Shown piece by piece: positions 1-9,394 of a stretch of DNA of 64,000 nt (the stretch's first letter is position 1; each line of letters starts with the position of its first letter). The notes under the pieces are model-generated. The model had not been told where the DNA came from and ran no database searches. It saw only the letters and a program-made list of their open reading frames with translations. Source of the stretch: JBCDJG01 sp038748065 (lineage in GTDB: Bacteria; Pseudomonadota; Gammaproteobacteria; Pseudomonadales; Halieaceae); contig JBCDJG010000015.1 in the NCBI GenBank assembly GCA_038748065.1, positions 1 through 64,000 on the forward strand. The letters run 5' to 3'. Position numbers and translations under genes: made by a program.

Positions 1-674
1 ACTGGATGCTCGCATCGATGCTGGTTGCACCGCTGCAGCCCGAGAAGGTGAAACCGAACGGTCCGTGAGGGAGGGTGACACCCGTGGGTGGCGGTGCGGG
101 GGGCAGCAGGGTCCCGGCATCTGAAACCACACAGCTGCCGCTAGTATCTGACGGGGTAAGCGACACTCGCACGGTGCCCGAGCCTGTCGGCGAGGGTTCT
201 TATTCTTCGAAAGGGTCAGGATCGTCCGGTGGATCCTCGTTGGGGTCGGGAGCGAGGGGGCCCAGCGTACCCTCCACAATATAGAAAACGGATGCGGTAG
301 CCCTCTCCGTAGCGGGTGAGCCGTTCCTTTTTACGTCAAGTATGACGCTTGTTGAGTTCCAAGTTGCACCGAACAAGTTATCGGGCGAGCGCGCAATGCT
401 GTGAGTGCAGGTCGTTTGCACCGGGGGCGATCACGCTCCATCTGCGATCCAAAGCAGGGTCAGAGCTGCGTGGCCCGCCCGCTGCGCAAGTAACAAAGTC
501 ACTACCTGCGCCACATCCCACCCGCGTACCGCTCGTATCGGGCAGGAGCGTCGGGCTCGTTCGCATCAGCACATCCCTAGCGCCGGTGAAACCGTTGAAA
601 GGCGATGTGGCGTCCTGGTAGTTGAACTCCTGGCAGGCTGAACTGCCAGCGATATCTGCCCCGCCGATTGCACC
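1..674 (-). pseudogene. Decayed choice-of-anchor/IPTL-type surface protein fragment, runs off the left edge
   Basis: On the minus strand this stretch reads as coding sequence but in pieces. From about 672 down to about 400 one frame encodes a Cys- and Gly-rich secreted-type sequence that ends at a stop near 378. The sense then continues in another frame from about 421 to 200 (acidic tail DPNEDPPDDPDPFEE) and meets an in-frame TAA at 200-202. Beyond that stop the same frame stays open to position 1 and includes TGVTLPHGPFGFTFSGC, which resembles the anchor-U domain found just before IPTL-CTERM tails. One frameshift and one nonsense codon therefore explain the region. It has no start codon or signal peptide of its own and begins right after the stop of the next gene, in the same frame. 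Assembly error is an alternative to true decay. Confidence 0.55.
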
Positions 675-3600
675 TCAGGCGCGCTGCCCGCGAACCCCAA
701 GGAGCATTGCGGCCAGCGCGGTCAACAGCAGCAGGGGCAGCGGTAGGGTAGGAATGGACCTCGCGTGATCACTCAGCCTTTCCCCCGGCGGACTGGAACT
801 GCACTCCAGCGTCGACGGCGGATAAGTCGCGCTTACCTCGGCGCTCGGGTTAACGAAGGCACGCAGGATAATCTCTGGCCGCACGGTGCTCGGCACTTCC
901 TGCCACTCACCATCGACCAGTTCCCAACCTGGCCAGGCGATACCAACACCGTTGTTATCCACCTCGGCCCCGGGCCACAGCATCGTGCCACTGAGAGGCT
1001 GGTCGCTCATGGATTGAGCCACCGCCAGGTCTGATCCTACGAGCTCCAGCGTGGCGCCTGAGGTTGGCGTAAAGCCAACCGGCGTGATGGTGTAGCGCAG
1101 GTAGGGCACATCGTTGATGCATAGGGCCTCAAGATTAACATCGATGGCTGCGCCAACAGAGAAGCTGAAGCTGGTATCGCCGTTGTCGGCATCGTTAGCT
1201 GGATTAGAGTCGCCACAGCTGGTACTGATACTGGCATTCACCGGTATCGTAGAAGCATCCGCCATGGGCGAGGTGTAGGTAAAAGACACGTCCAACGTGT
1301 CGCCGGGCAACAGCGTTTCAGGCATACCACTTAAGGTCACCGTGCCATCGGCGTTATACACAGCAGAGGCGCCAACGGGCAGATCGGTGAACACCAGGTC
1401 AGTTACCGTATTGCCCGGCCCGCCAATGCTCAGGCTGTAGGTCACGTCTTCGGCATCATCGATACCGCTCTGGTTCGCAAACCTGACCGTACCGGCAATT
1501 ATGCTATTCGGTTCCCCGGACGTCGGCAGGGTAACCACCTCTGTGGAGAGGTCCGGCAGCGTAAACACCGTGTTCGCAGAATCCGAATCATTAAGCGGGT
1601 TCGCATCGTTACTGGTAGTCGTAATGCTCGCCTCGATTGGAATACTGCTGTTGTGCTCAGGGGGCCCGGTGTAGCTGAAGGACACTGAAAGTACCGCGCC
1701 GGGCGTCAGGGTGGTGGGCATTCCGGTGAAGGTCACAGTACCATCAGCGTTGTACACGGCAGAGACGCCTACCGGCAGGTTGATAAACATGACATCAGTG
1801 ACGGTATTGTCGGGCTCTCCTATGGAGAGCTCATAGGTGACTCCGTCGGCGTTGTCTATGCCCAGGTGTGAATAGACCACTGAGCCAGTGACGGTGCTAC
1901 CTCCCTTGCCCTGCTCGCGAACACCGTTGATCTCTGTGGCCAGATCAATACTACCAATGATCGTGATAGCGTCCGCTGTATTGTTCTGTGGCACGTCATC
2001 GATATCGGTAGTGCTGATAGCGGTGCTGACCTCGACCGGGCCGGAGACAGGCGCCGTGTAGCTGAAGGTTAAGCCGTTGAAGAACTGCCCAGGCGCGAGC
2101 GTGTCGGGTAGGCCCGTCAGTGTTACCACGCCGCTGCCGTTGTCGTAGCTCGCGTTAACGCCAGGTGGCAGATTGCCGAAGTTTACAGTACCTAATCCCG
2201 GCGTCATCATCATGCTGTAAGTCACACCATTAGCCGTATTAACCCCGTTGTTGCCGAAGGCAAAGACGCCTACCACTTCATCGCCAGCCTCAACCGTGGC
2301 AACGGTGGCTACGCTGGTGGCAACGTCAATTTGTGATTCGACGATGGTCAGCTCGCGGCTGAATTCCGGTGTCAGGAAGTAGGTCCACAGGTTAACGCCC
2401 TTGGCGTCGCCCCAGCCTGCGCTGCTGCTGCAGTCTGAGTTGCTATTACCTCCGTTGCCCCAGCGGCGGTAGACTGTCGTCGAGTCGACACCGGTGAGAC
2501 TAACGGCCGGGTCCGCCGCGGCTGGCGCTGCAGCGCCACAGAGAAAGCCGTTGAGTATGCCCACTGTCTCGCCGCTGGCGGTTACATAGCCGCGATCATC
2601 GAAGAACACGGTGGTGTCTCCCGGCAAAGTGCCATTCAAGCGTGTAATGGTGGGCCCGCCACCCGGCACCGCCGAGGCCGGCGCGCCATTGTTCTCAGCG
2701 TCAATGATGGGGAAGTGAACCTCACCGTTCCGGCCGAAAGCGCGGTAGTCATAAGGCGTGGCACTGGCGGGCATAGGGTCGCCGTTGTTGTCGCGCCCGT
2801 CCCATTCAGCTGTGTGGGTACCACTGAAGGCAATACCCGTGAGCGTCGCGTTCAGGGGATTAGCCGGATCAAACTCGGTGTCTGTAAGATCGCCACGGAT
2901 AACAATCTCGTAGCTGACCGTGCCGGTTGTATCGAAACTGAAAGTGCCGCCAACACCTGTGGACGTTGTGTCGTCACCCAGCACGCTATCGAAGGCCACA
3001 TTAGAGATTTGCGGCGACGGTGGCTCCCGAGGCAGGCCCAGTGCGCTTAGTACCCGTTCAGCTTCACCCTCGGCTGCGCCACCCGGGGAGATATCGCTAA
3101 AAAAGATGGGGAACTGTGCAGCCGCTGCTGTGACACCAGCTGGCAGATTGTCGACCTGCGCATTATTGCCGCGCAGCGTCTTGTAGATGGGCTCGCCGTT
3201 ATCCAGGAACCCGAAGGTATTGGCGTACAGGGCATAGCCATTGGGATCGAGGCCGCGCAAGTCCTGCCGATAGCGGTAACCGTCCGCGGTGACGTAGTAG
3301 AGCGTCGAAAACACAGGGCGAGAGTTGCCACCGGTGAAACCGACAAAGGCATAAGTGAACACTCGGCCGTCCAGGTCGACCAGGGAGGTCGCCGATTCAC
3401 GCACGGTGATATCCCAGGCGGCGCTCGTCCTGTTGCTACTGGGCGTCGTATCTACGTCGCCGTTGGGGCCGCTACCGGTGCCCCTATCGAATTGCACGCC
3501 ATAAACACCCGTCGTGGGCGCCTGGTAGACGCAAGGCGCCCAACCATCGCTAACCGTGTTGGTATTGTTCGCACTGTTCGGGCCTGCGAGTTCCCGCGCG

Positions 3601-4001
3601 CGGCTGGTAATCTCGCCAAGGCCAGCGCCGAAATAGTGGTCACCCGCTATCACAGTGCCGCCGGTGCAGCTGAAATCCACCGTGCTAGGCCGGGTTTCAT
3701 CGCCGGGGATACCGAAGTCCTGCGGGTTATAGACGTCGATGTCGCCAGAGGAGCCCAGGTTGCTGGAGCCAAGGAGAATATATTCGCCGGCCTCGGCGTA
3801 GACGTAATTGAAAGCGCGCCGGCTAATGCGGTTTACATAACGCCCCGACTGCAAATCGAGATTCGAGCGCGCCCCTGCTGCCGGATAGCTCGCCGGGTGC
3901 AGTGAGCGACTGCCCTCTGCCGCAAGCTCTGCGGAAGGTAGGCACAAGACGACTGCGGCGCCCGCCAGAACGGGCGCCCACTTTTTCGCATGGGTGGACA
4001 T
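675..4001 (-). CDS. Large secreted repeat protein with IPTL-CTERM-like C-terminal sorting signal
   Basis: 1108 residues, probably surface-exposed or exported to the outer membrane. An N-terminal signal peptide (KKWAPVLAGAAVVLCLPSAELA) is followed by a domain unknown to me of about 330 residues. A FlgD-Ig-like turn (HTAEWDGRDNNGDPMPAS) follows near residue 400. Three tandem DUF11-like repeats of about 125 residues occupy about 558-943, each carrying a variant of VYNADGTVTFTGMP...LTPG. The C-terminus has the sequence IPTLPLPLLLLTALAAMLL, then Gly-Val-Arg-Gly-Gln-Arg: motif, hydrophobic stretch, basic end. This is the layout of IPTL-CTERM substrates of exosortase XrtH. No exosortase gene is in this window. 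I chose ATG at 4001, five bases after AGGGG, over the adjacent GTG at 4004. Function beyond surface display is not evident. Confidence 0.8.
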   Translation of the reverse strand: MSTHAKKWAPVLAGAAVVLCLPSAELAAEGSRSLHPASYPAAGARSNLDLQSGRYVNRISRRAFNYVYAEAGEYILLGSSNLGSSGDIDVYNPQDFGIPGDETRPSTVDFSCTGGTVIAGDHYFGAGLGEITSRARELAGPNSANNTNTVSDGWAPCVYQAPTTGVYGVQFDRGTGSGPNGDVDTTPSSNRTSAAWDITVRESATSLVDLDGRVFTYAFVGFTGGNSRPVFSTLYYVTADGYRYRQDLRGLDPNGYALYANTFGFLDNGEPIYKTLRGNNAQVDNLPAGVTAAAAQFPIFFSDISPGGAAEGEAERVLSALGLPREPPSPQISNVAFDSVLGDDTTSTGVGGTFSFDTTGTVSYEIVIRGDLTDTEFDPANPLNATLTGIAFSGTHTAEWDGRDNNGDPMPASATPYDYRAFGRNGEVHFPIIDAENNGAPASAVPGGGPTITRLNGTLPGDTTVFFDDRGYVTASGETVGILNGFLCGAAAPAAADPAVSLTGVDSTTVYRRWGNGGNSNSDCSSSAGWGDAKGVNLWTYFLTPEFSRELTIVESQIDVATSVATVATVEAGDEVVGVFAFGNNGVNTANGVTYSMMMTPGLGTVNFGNLPPGVNASYDNGSGVVTLTGLPDTLAPGQFFNGLTFSYTAPVSGPVEVSTAISTTDIDDVPQNNTADAITIIGSIDLATEINGVREQGKGGSTVTGSVVYSHLGIDNADGVTYELSIGEPDNTVTDVMFINLPVGVSAVYNADGTVTFTGMPTTLTPGAVLSVSFSYTGPPEHNSSIPIEASITTTSNDANPLNDSDSANTVFTLPDLSTEVVTLPTSGEPNSIIAGTVRFANQSGIDDAEDVTYSLSIGGPGNTVTDLVFTDLPVGASAVYNADGTVTLSGMPETLLPGDTLDVSFTYTSPMADASTIPVNASISTSCGDSNPANDADNGDTSFSFSVGAAIDVNLEALCINDVPYLRYTITPVGFTPTSGATLELVGSDLAVAQSMSDQPLSGTMLWPGAEVDNNGVGIAWPGWELVDGEWQEVPSTVRPEIILRAFVNPSAEVSATYPPSTLECSSSPPGERLSDHARSIPTLPLPLLLLTALAAMLLGVRGQRA

Positions 4002-4061
4002 CACAGCCCCTGTTGTCAGAGTAGTTCTATTCTTGGGCCGAGATAATAGATTATTCAGATA

Positions 4062-4077
4062 GGCAACTTAAGTTGCC
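4062..4077. promoter_or_regulatory. Perfect 16-bp palindrome upstream of the surface protein gene
   Basis: GGCAACTTAAGTTGCC is a perfect palindrome about 60 bases upstream of the start codon at 4001 and about 65 bases past the end of the SulP gene. No T-run follows it on either strand, so a dimeric operator is more likely than a terminator. I do not recognise the regulator. Confidence 0.4.
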
Positions 4078-4140
4078 CACCGGGCTATTTCTGTGACCGG
4101 GTTGGCAAGTTATTACTGGACGTAGGAATTCCCCGGTTCA

Positions 4141-5880
4141 TCAAGGGATATAGGGCTCAATAAGGTCCGGCTTGAGGCGACTTACAGCCTGGTGATGAGT
4201 CAGGAAAACCTCTCCGCTTAACTGCTCCGGAAAGCCATATCGCTGTAAGGCATCCATCACCGGCCCCTTCACTTCACTGAGATGTAACTGGATGCCGCTG
4301 GCAGTCAGGCGCAGGTCCAGCTGCTCCAGAACTTCCAGAGCACTCAGGTCGATTTCGTTCACCGCCGTGCATTGGAGAATGACGTGTTCAAGGCCAGGGC
4401 TGTCGGCAACCGCTTGCTCAATACAGGTCTCCAGAAAGCTGGTATTGACGAAGTACAGGCTTTCATCAACCCGCAGCGACAACAGGCTTGGGTAAGTAAC
4501 GACCTGGTGTCGATTAACGCTCCGGTAGTGCTCCGTTCCGGGCACTGCCCCCACAACCGCCACGTGCGGCTTACTGGTTTTGTAGAGGTGCAAGCCGACG
4601 GAAGCGACGATACCGCTGAGCACACCTAGCTCTACACCCAAAAGCAGTGTCACCAGAATAGTCAGCGTTATGGCAATAAAATCTGTGCGCGAATACAGCC
4701 AGGCCCGCTTCACAGCACGAATATTCAAGAGCGTGCTTACTGCAACAACGATGGTGGCAGCCAGCGTCGCCTTGGGAAGATAGTACAGGGCGGGCGTTAA
4801 AAACAGCGTCGCCAGGGTGATGCCCAGAGCGGCAAAGATGCTGGCCATCTGCGTAGCCGCTCCGGCATCGTGGTTTACCATTGAGCGAGCGATACCGCCG
4901 GTGACGGGAAAACCACTAGAGACCGCCGCGCCAAGATTCGCCGCCCCCAGGGCGATCAGTTCTCGATTCGGGTTAATTCTGTCCTGGCTCTGTGCTGCCA
5001 GGGTCTTCCCGACTGAGACAGACTCTACAAAGCCGATCACCGAAATCAGGAGGGCGGGCACCCACAAGCTCGCCCACAGATCCAGGTTAAACAGGGGAAC
5101 GGAGAATGCGGGTAGCCCCGAAGGAATCTCCCCAACGATCGCAACGCCCTTGGACTCGAGCCCGAACAGGCCACTCGCGGCAGCGGTAGCAATGACAACC
5201 ATCAAGGGCGCCGCCTTCGCAGCTATCGCTGCGAGTGACTTCGACGTACCCAGCTTTTCGATGAGCGCGGCCAACCGGACCCTCGACCAGACCAGCCAAA
5301 GGACGCTGCCCGCACCTATCACCAGCGTAGTGGCGTTCAGGGCACTCAAATTGCCTGCCAGGCTGGCTAGCAGCGCCGGAGCTGTACCACCTGCCGCGTC
5401 GATGCCAAGGATGTGGCGCAGCTGCGACAGGGCAATCAACACCCCCGCTGCGGTGATAAAACCCGACACCACCGAGTGCGACAGAAAGTTCGTGAGAAAC
5501 CCAAAGCGCAGGCACCCCATAATCACCATCATCGCGCCGGACAAGAGTGCCAGCGCCGTAGCCGCCGTCGCGTAGTCGGCCGTGCCCTGACTCGCAACAT
5601 CACCCAGGGCCGCCGCGGTCATCAAGGAGATAACCGCCACAGGCCCCACCGACAAGGTACGGCTGCTGCCGATGAGCGCGTAGGCCACCAAGGGCACAAT
5701 ACTGGCATAGAGCCCCATCTCGGCAGGAAGGCCCGCCAACAGGGCATAAGCCAAGGACTGGGGTATCAGCATGATCGCGACAACGGCGCCCGCCAGAAGA
5801 TCCTTCAACAGCGTTTCCCGCTCGTACTTGCCGTGCATCAGCATCAAGGGCACGTTCTCCGCATGTGACACCCGATTCAT
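4141..5880 (-). CDS. SulP family inorganic anion transporter with STAS domain
   Basis: 579 residues. The N-terminal two thirds are a SulP permease: it opens with LLKDLLAGAVVAIMLIPQSL, the family's TM1 region, followed by about 10-12 hydrophobic segments. A cytoplasmic STAS domain fills about the last 130 residues (HVILQCTAVNEIDLSALEVL). Family members carry sulfate, bicarbonate or other anions across the inner membrane. The gene lies five bases after the stop of the persulfide-dioxygenase-like gene. I set the start at ATG 5880, preceded by AGAGAGG, not at the upstream GTG at 5910, which would overlap the previous gene. The pairing suggests export or import of sulfite, sulfate or thiosulfate linked to sulfide oxidation; the substrate is inferred from context. 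Confidence 0.85.
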   Translation of the reverse strand: MNRVSHAENVPLMLMHGKYERETLLKDLLAGAVVAIMLIPQSLAYALLAGLPAEMGLYASIVPLVAYALIGSSRTLSVGPVAVISLMTAAALGDVASQGTADYATAATALALLSGAMMVIMGCLRFGFLTNFLSHSVVSGFITAAGVLIALSQLRHILGIDAAGGTAPALLASLAGNLSALNATTLVIGAGSVLWLVWSRVRLAALIEKLGTSKSLAAIAAKAAPLMVVIATAAASGLFGLESKGVAIVGEIPSGLPAFSVPLFNLDLWASLWVPALLISVIGFVESVSVGKTLAAQSQDRINPNRELIALGAANLGAAVSSGFPVTGGIARSMVNHDAGAATQMASIFAALGITLATLFLTPALYYLPKATLAATIVVAVSTLLNIRAVKRAWLYSRTDFIAITLTILVTLLLGVELGVLSGIVASVGLHLYKTSKPHVAVVGAVPGTEHYRSVNRHQVVTYPSLLSLRVDESLYFVNTSFLETCIEQAVADSPGLEHVILQCTAVNEIDLSALEVLEQLDLRLTASGIQLHLSEVKGPVMDALQRYGFPEQLSGEVFLTHHQAVSRLKPDLIEPYIP

Positions 5881-5885
5881 CACAG

Positions 5886-6818
5886 CTAGGCCTCTCTGGC
5901 CTGAAGGCACTGTAAATCCGGGCCACCAAAGGCATTCAACGGCAGCTTCAGGAAAAACTTCCGATTACTGTCGGGCGGCGGCACGTGCCCTGCACGCATG
6001 TTCACCTGCAGGGACGGCAAAATGAGGCTCGGCATGGAGAGCGTTGCATCCCGCCGCTCTCTCAGCGTGACGAAGGCCTCTTCATCCGTGCCCGTCGCCA
6101 CGTGGATATTGCCGTCGCGCTGCTCACCGACTGTTGTCTCATAGGCCAGGCGACGGCCGCTCGGCAAATAATCATGGCATACAAACATGCGGAACTCCCG
6201 CGGCAAGGAGAGGATACGCTGAATAGATTGAAACAGAGTGCGCGCATCGCCGCCGGGAAAGTCAGCCCGGGCTGTGCCACCGTCCGGCATAAAGAGCGTA
6301 TCGCCGACAAAGACACAGTCTCCAATGACAAAAGACATGCAGGCTGGCGTGTGGCCGGGCGTGGTCAGCGCTCGACCAGTGATTCCACCCAAATCGATTG
6401 CGTCACCATCCGCTAGAAGAACGTCGAACTGCGACCCGTCTCGATGGAAGTCCTCGCCCGCACCAAAAACATCCCCAAATCGGTGTTGCACCTTAGAGAT
6501 GGCCTCGCTGATTGCGATGCGGCCCCCAACCTGCTGCTGAATGTAAGGTGCGGCGGACAAGTGATCCGCATGTACGTGAGTCTCGAGAATCCACTGCACG
6601 GATAGATTCTTCTGGCGAATGGTCGAGATCATGTCGTCGGCCGCTTCGAAGCGGATGGTGCCAGAGGCGTAATCAAGATTGAGAACAGAATCAACGACGG
6701 CACAGCAGCGCGTCTCAGCATCAACCACGAGGTAGCTGAGTGTATTCGTAGGCTCATCAAAAAACGCCTGGACGTCCGGCGCCTTACTGGATGCAGCGTC
6801 AATGCCATGCTGACTCAC
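5886..6818 (-). CDS. MBL-fold metallo-hydrolase, ETHE1-like persulfide dioxygenase family
   Basis: 310 residues. The metal motif THVHADH (H81-x-H83-x-D85-H86) is followed by GHTPACMSFV, VGDTLFMPDGGTARADFPGG and VCHDY. This is the pattern of ETHE1/Blh-type proteins, which oxidise glutathione persulfide to sulfite. The N-terminal AFFDEPTNTLSYLVVDAETR is the usual start of this family. An upstream GTG at 6908 would add 30 residues without family similarity. GTG at 6818 is preferred because AAAAGGA lies nine bases before it. The SulP transporter follows within five bases, so the two are probably co-transcribed. The exact sulfur substrate is an inference; the fold and metal site are clear. Confidence 0.85.
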   Translation of the reverse strand: MSQHGIDAASSKAPDVQAFFDEPTNTLSYLVVDAETRCCAVVDSVLNLDYASGTIRFEAADDMISTIRQKNLSVQWILETHVHADHLSAAPYIQQQVGGRIAISEAISKVQHRFGDVFGAGEDFHRDGSQFDVLLADGDAIDLGGITGRALTTPGHTPACMSFVIGDCVFVGDTLFMPDGGTARADFPGGDARTLFQSIQRILSLPREFRMFVCHDYLPSGRRLAYETTVGEQRDGNIHVATGTDEEAFVTLRERRDATLSMPSLILPSLQVNMRAGHVPPPDSNRKFFLKLPLNAFGGPDLQCLQAREA

Positions 6819-6990
6819 GGATTCGATTCCTTTTCGTTGAAAACCTTCTGGCGAACAGTCCATCCGCTTCGGCCTGTCGGGGGCTGCGGTCGCATCAGCG
6901 ATGCTCACAAGCGTGCGTTTGGATTGATTGTCATCCTATCCCGTTTTCGAAGGAACATTATCCCCATTCAGGCCATGATCAATCCATTAT

Positions 6991-7006
6991 TGGAAATATA
7001 ATTCCA
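6991..7006. promoter_or_regulatory. AT-rich inverted repeat in the spacer between the sulfur operon and P450 gene
   Basis: TGGAAATATAATTCCA has five-base arms (TGGAA/TTCCA) around an AT-rich centre. It lies about 170 bases upstream of the metallo-hydrolase start. AT-rich operators of this kind are used by sulfide-sensing ArsR-family repressors (BigR/SqrR) upstream of persulfide dioxygenase genes, but no such regulator is in the window. The rest of the spacer 6819-7244 shows no convincing gene; a short open frame at 6791-7126 is not supported. Confidence 0.3.
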
Positions 7007-7244
7007 TTTATAGAGCCTCAGAATGCAAATTGTTCCAACTTAAAGGCCATTAAACGTCCAAAGAAGTCTCGAGACCAAGACAAGGCCCAGAGGACGGTCG
7101 CTGCTTACTTTCGACTACGCCCGTGAAGCCCCGGTCGGGCTATCTATCAATCGCGTGGGTAAGGCTTAGCCAGGGCAGCGGCCGAGGTTTACATCCCTCA
7201 AAGAGGAACTCACAATCGCTACAACAGTAACGTGAGCTTCGGCA

Positions 7245-8480
7245 GTGAAAGCGCCCCTCTACTCTGCGGTTCCGGACGAAATCCTATCCAGCGAGGCAAT
7301 CAATAATCCTCAGCTACTCTACGGGCGGTTGCGTCAGCACGCCCCCCTGGCTCGCGTTCATGACTCGGGCGTACATACAGTCTCCAGCTGGTCACTGATT
7401 GAAGAGGTCCTGGCGCGTGAAGAAGATTTTTCAGCCAACCTGACGGGTGTTCTTTATCGCGGACCCGACGGCCAACCGCAGTGTTTCGAATTGCCCTCCA
7501 ACGGCGCCACCGAAGTCATCACAACGGCCGACGACCCACAGCATGCGGTGCATCGCACCATCCTTCAGCCCGCCTTCCTGTCGGCCCGGATCAAGGCGCT
7601 TGAGCCCCTGCTCCGACGCTGGACCGCGGCAGCGCTGCAGCCAATGATGGAGGCCGGTGCAGCAGACTATATGCCGGTTGCTGAACAGATACCGGCTCGG
7701 GCCGTGGCGCACCTACTGGGGCTGCCGGAGACCGATCTTTCTCAGCATCGGGTTTGGGCAATGATGGGCGGAGATATTCTCGCCGGAGAGATTACCGGAG
7801 AAGGTTTAGAGTTCCTGGCACAGGAAACATCGAACCTGGCACAGTATCTCGGCACATACCTCGATGATGCCCTGGCCAGGACCGACCTGTCAGATGAGGC
7901 GCCAATCCTACACACCCTCGCAAGAGCCGTAACAGGCGGCGAGATTGACAGAGAGCAGGCACTCGGCATGGCGATCGTCCTGTTCGGAGCAGGTGGCGAG
8001 TCAACGGCCGCTCTTATCGGTTCTGTGCTACATCGTCTCACCACAGAGCCGGGCATGGCAGACAGGCTGCGCAGAGAGCCGGAACTGTTGGCACGGTTTG
8101 TCGAAGAAGTGGCTCGCCTGGAACCGCCCTTCAAGTTTCATTATCGAGCCGTCCGCCGAGCTTGCAGCCTCGGGGGCTACGATTTGCTGCCTGGCGACAG
8201 GCTAATGCTTATGTGGGCCTCGGCCAATCGTGACCCGGAACGCTTCTCTGAACCGGGCGCTCTGCGTCTTGATCGCCGGCACACCCGACAACACCTGGGT
8301 TTTGGTCGCGGGCTGCATTTCTGTATCGGCGCTGGCCTCGCACGATTGGAAGCAAAAGTCGTGGTGGAAGCACTGCTCGCCGATGGTCGACAGCCCGCGT
8401 TGATCGCAGGGCAGCCGCCCGTCTATGCGCGCAGTATTTTTGTGCGGCGGCTCGAGCGCCTACCCCTACAGCTCCTCTAG
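7245..8480 (+). CDS. Cytochrome P450
   Basis: 411 residues, the size of a soluble class I bacterial P450. The heme-binding loop FGRGLHFCIG lies at about 353-362 with the Cys ligand at 360. The ExxR of helix K is EVAR near residue 288. The I-helix oxygen-activation motif reads AGGEST near 250: the acid is present, but the following Thr is Ser-Thr. The protein hydroxylates or otherwise oxidises an organic substrate using electrons from a ferredoxin, neither of which is visible here. The start is GTG at 7245. An O-methyltransferase lies about 110 bases downstream on the same strand, which suggests oxidation followed by methylation, but no further pathway genes are adjacent. The substrate cannot be told from the sequence. 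Confidence 0.9.
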   Translation: MKAPLYSAVPDEILSSEAINNPQLLYGRLRQHAPLARVHDSGVHTVSSWSLIEEVLAREEDFSANLTGVLYRGPDGQPQCFELPSNGATEVITTADDPQHAVHRTILQPAFLSARIKALEPLLRRWTAAALQPMMEAGAADYMPVAEQIPARAVAHLLGLPETDLSQHRVWAMMGGDILAGEITGEGLEFLAQETSNLAQYLGTYLDDALARTDLSDEAPILHTLARAVTGGEIDREQALGMAIVLFGAGGESTAALIGSVLHRLTTEPGMADRLRREPELLARFVEEVARLEPPFKFHYRAVRRACSLGGYDLLPGDRLMLMWASANRDPERFSEPGALRLDRRHTRQHLGFGRGLHFCIGAGLARLEAKVVVEALLADGRQPALIAGQPPVYARSIFVRRLERLPLQLL

Positions 8481-8588
8481 CGCCTGCAGTCAAAAGCGCT
8501 ATCGGCGGCTTTAAAAAACGCCGTGGGTTCCCCGGTTGCCGATAAGGAGGCTATTCTCTTCTATGTTTTACCCGAACCCGGAGGCCCC

Positions 8589-9254
8589 ATGTCAGACCAT
8601 ACCATTGAAATATCCGATCAGCTCTACCAATACATGATCGACTACGGCACGCGCGAGAGCGACGTCGCCCGGGAGCTGCGTGAGACAACGCGAGAGGCCA
8701 CCGGCGCCTGGACCATGCAGATTTCACCGGAACAAGGTGCTTTCATGTCCTTGCTGGTGAAACTGATGGGCGCCAGGCGCACGCTGGAAATCGGCACTTT
8801 CACAGGTTACAGCGCACTTTGTGTTGCCAGCGCATTACCAGCGGACGGACGGGTTATCGCCTGCGATGTCTCGACAGAGTGGACATCGATCGGATTACCC
8901 TTCTGGGAACGTGCCGGGGTCGCTGACAAGATTGACCTCAGGATTGGTCCAGCGGTAGAAACGTTGGACGGACTCTTAGAAGCCGGAGAGCGTGGCCAAT
9001 TCGACTTCGCTTTTATCGACGCGGATAAGGAAAACTACGAAACGTACTACGAGCGTTGCCTCACGCTCTTGAGGCCTGGCGGTCTCGTCGCCATTGATAA
9101 CGTTCTCTGGGATGGCTACGTCGTCAGCGAACAGCACAAGGACCCAGAGACCGAGGCAATCAGGGCCATCAATCGCAAGGTTCATGCAGACGAGCGTGTC
9201 GACATCAGCCTGCTGCCGGTTGGCGATGGCCTGACGCTGGCCATGAAACGCTAA
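8589..9254 (+). CDS. SAM-dependent O-methyltransferase, caffeoyl-CoA/catechol type
   Basis: 221 residues, typical for the Methyltransf_3 family, which methylates hydroxyls of catechols or acyl-CoA phenolics with a divalent metal. Motif I is LEIGTFTGYSAL at about 66-77. The metal and SAM region is FIDADKENY near 140, followed by GGLVAIDNVLWDGYV. An open frame reaches back to 8523, but ATG at 8589 begins MSDHTIEISDQLYQY, the usual N-terminus of this family. It sits between the P450 gene and a TetR gene and may act in the same modification as the P450; this is inference. Confidence 0.88.
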   Translation: MSDHTIEISDQLYQYMIDYGTRESDVARELRETTREATGAWTMQISPEQGAFMSLLVKLMGARRTLEIGTFTGYSALCVASALPADGRVIACDVSTEWTSIGLPFWERAGVADKIDLRIGPAVETLDGLLEAGERGQFDFAFIDADKENYETYYERCLTLLRPGGLVAIDNVLWDGYVVSEQHKDPETEAIRAINRKVHADERVDISLLPVGDGLTLAMKR

Positions 9255-9337
9255 CCCGTGCTAAAGAATGAGCGAGATTGCGTTGTGGCAAAGGGGCTGA
9301 GCGAAGCAGAAGCAGGCTTTCAGCTGAGAAATGGACT

Positions 9338-9368
9338 TGTATCATCAACATAGGCAATTTATGATACA
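9338..9368. promoter_or_regulatory. Inverted repeat, probable operator of the TetR gene
   Basis: TGTATCAT at 9338-9345 and ATGATACA at 9361-9368 are exact 8-base inverted arms separated by 15 bases, ending 26 bases before the TetR start codon. A smaller palindrome, ACATATATGT, overlaps the right arm at 9366-9375. Placement directly upstream of a TetR gene fits autorepression. Confidence 0.5.
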
Positions 9369-9394
9369 TATATGTCCCATAAAAGACCTAAGCC

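Noticed and set aside
5413..5868. Open frame of 151 codons on the plus strand inside the SulP gene
   Set aside because: His/Arg/Gln-rich, no domain, no ribosome site; it is a shadow of the SulP gene.
6791..7126. Frame of 111 codons in the spacer between the metallo-hydrolase and P450 genes
   Set aside because: It overlaps the metallo-hydrolase start region antisense and shows no recognisable feature.
8490..8530. Possible hairpin after the P450 gene (CGGCG/CGCCG with long loop)
   Set aside because: Short stem, loop of about 11 bases, no T-run; not a convincing terminator.
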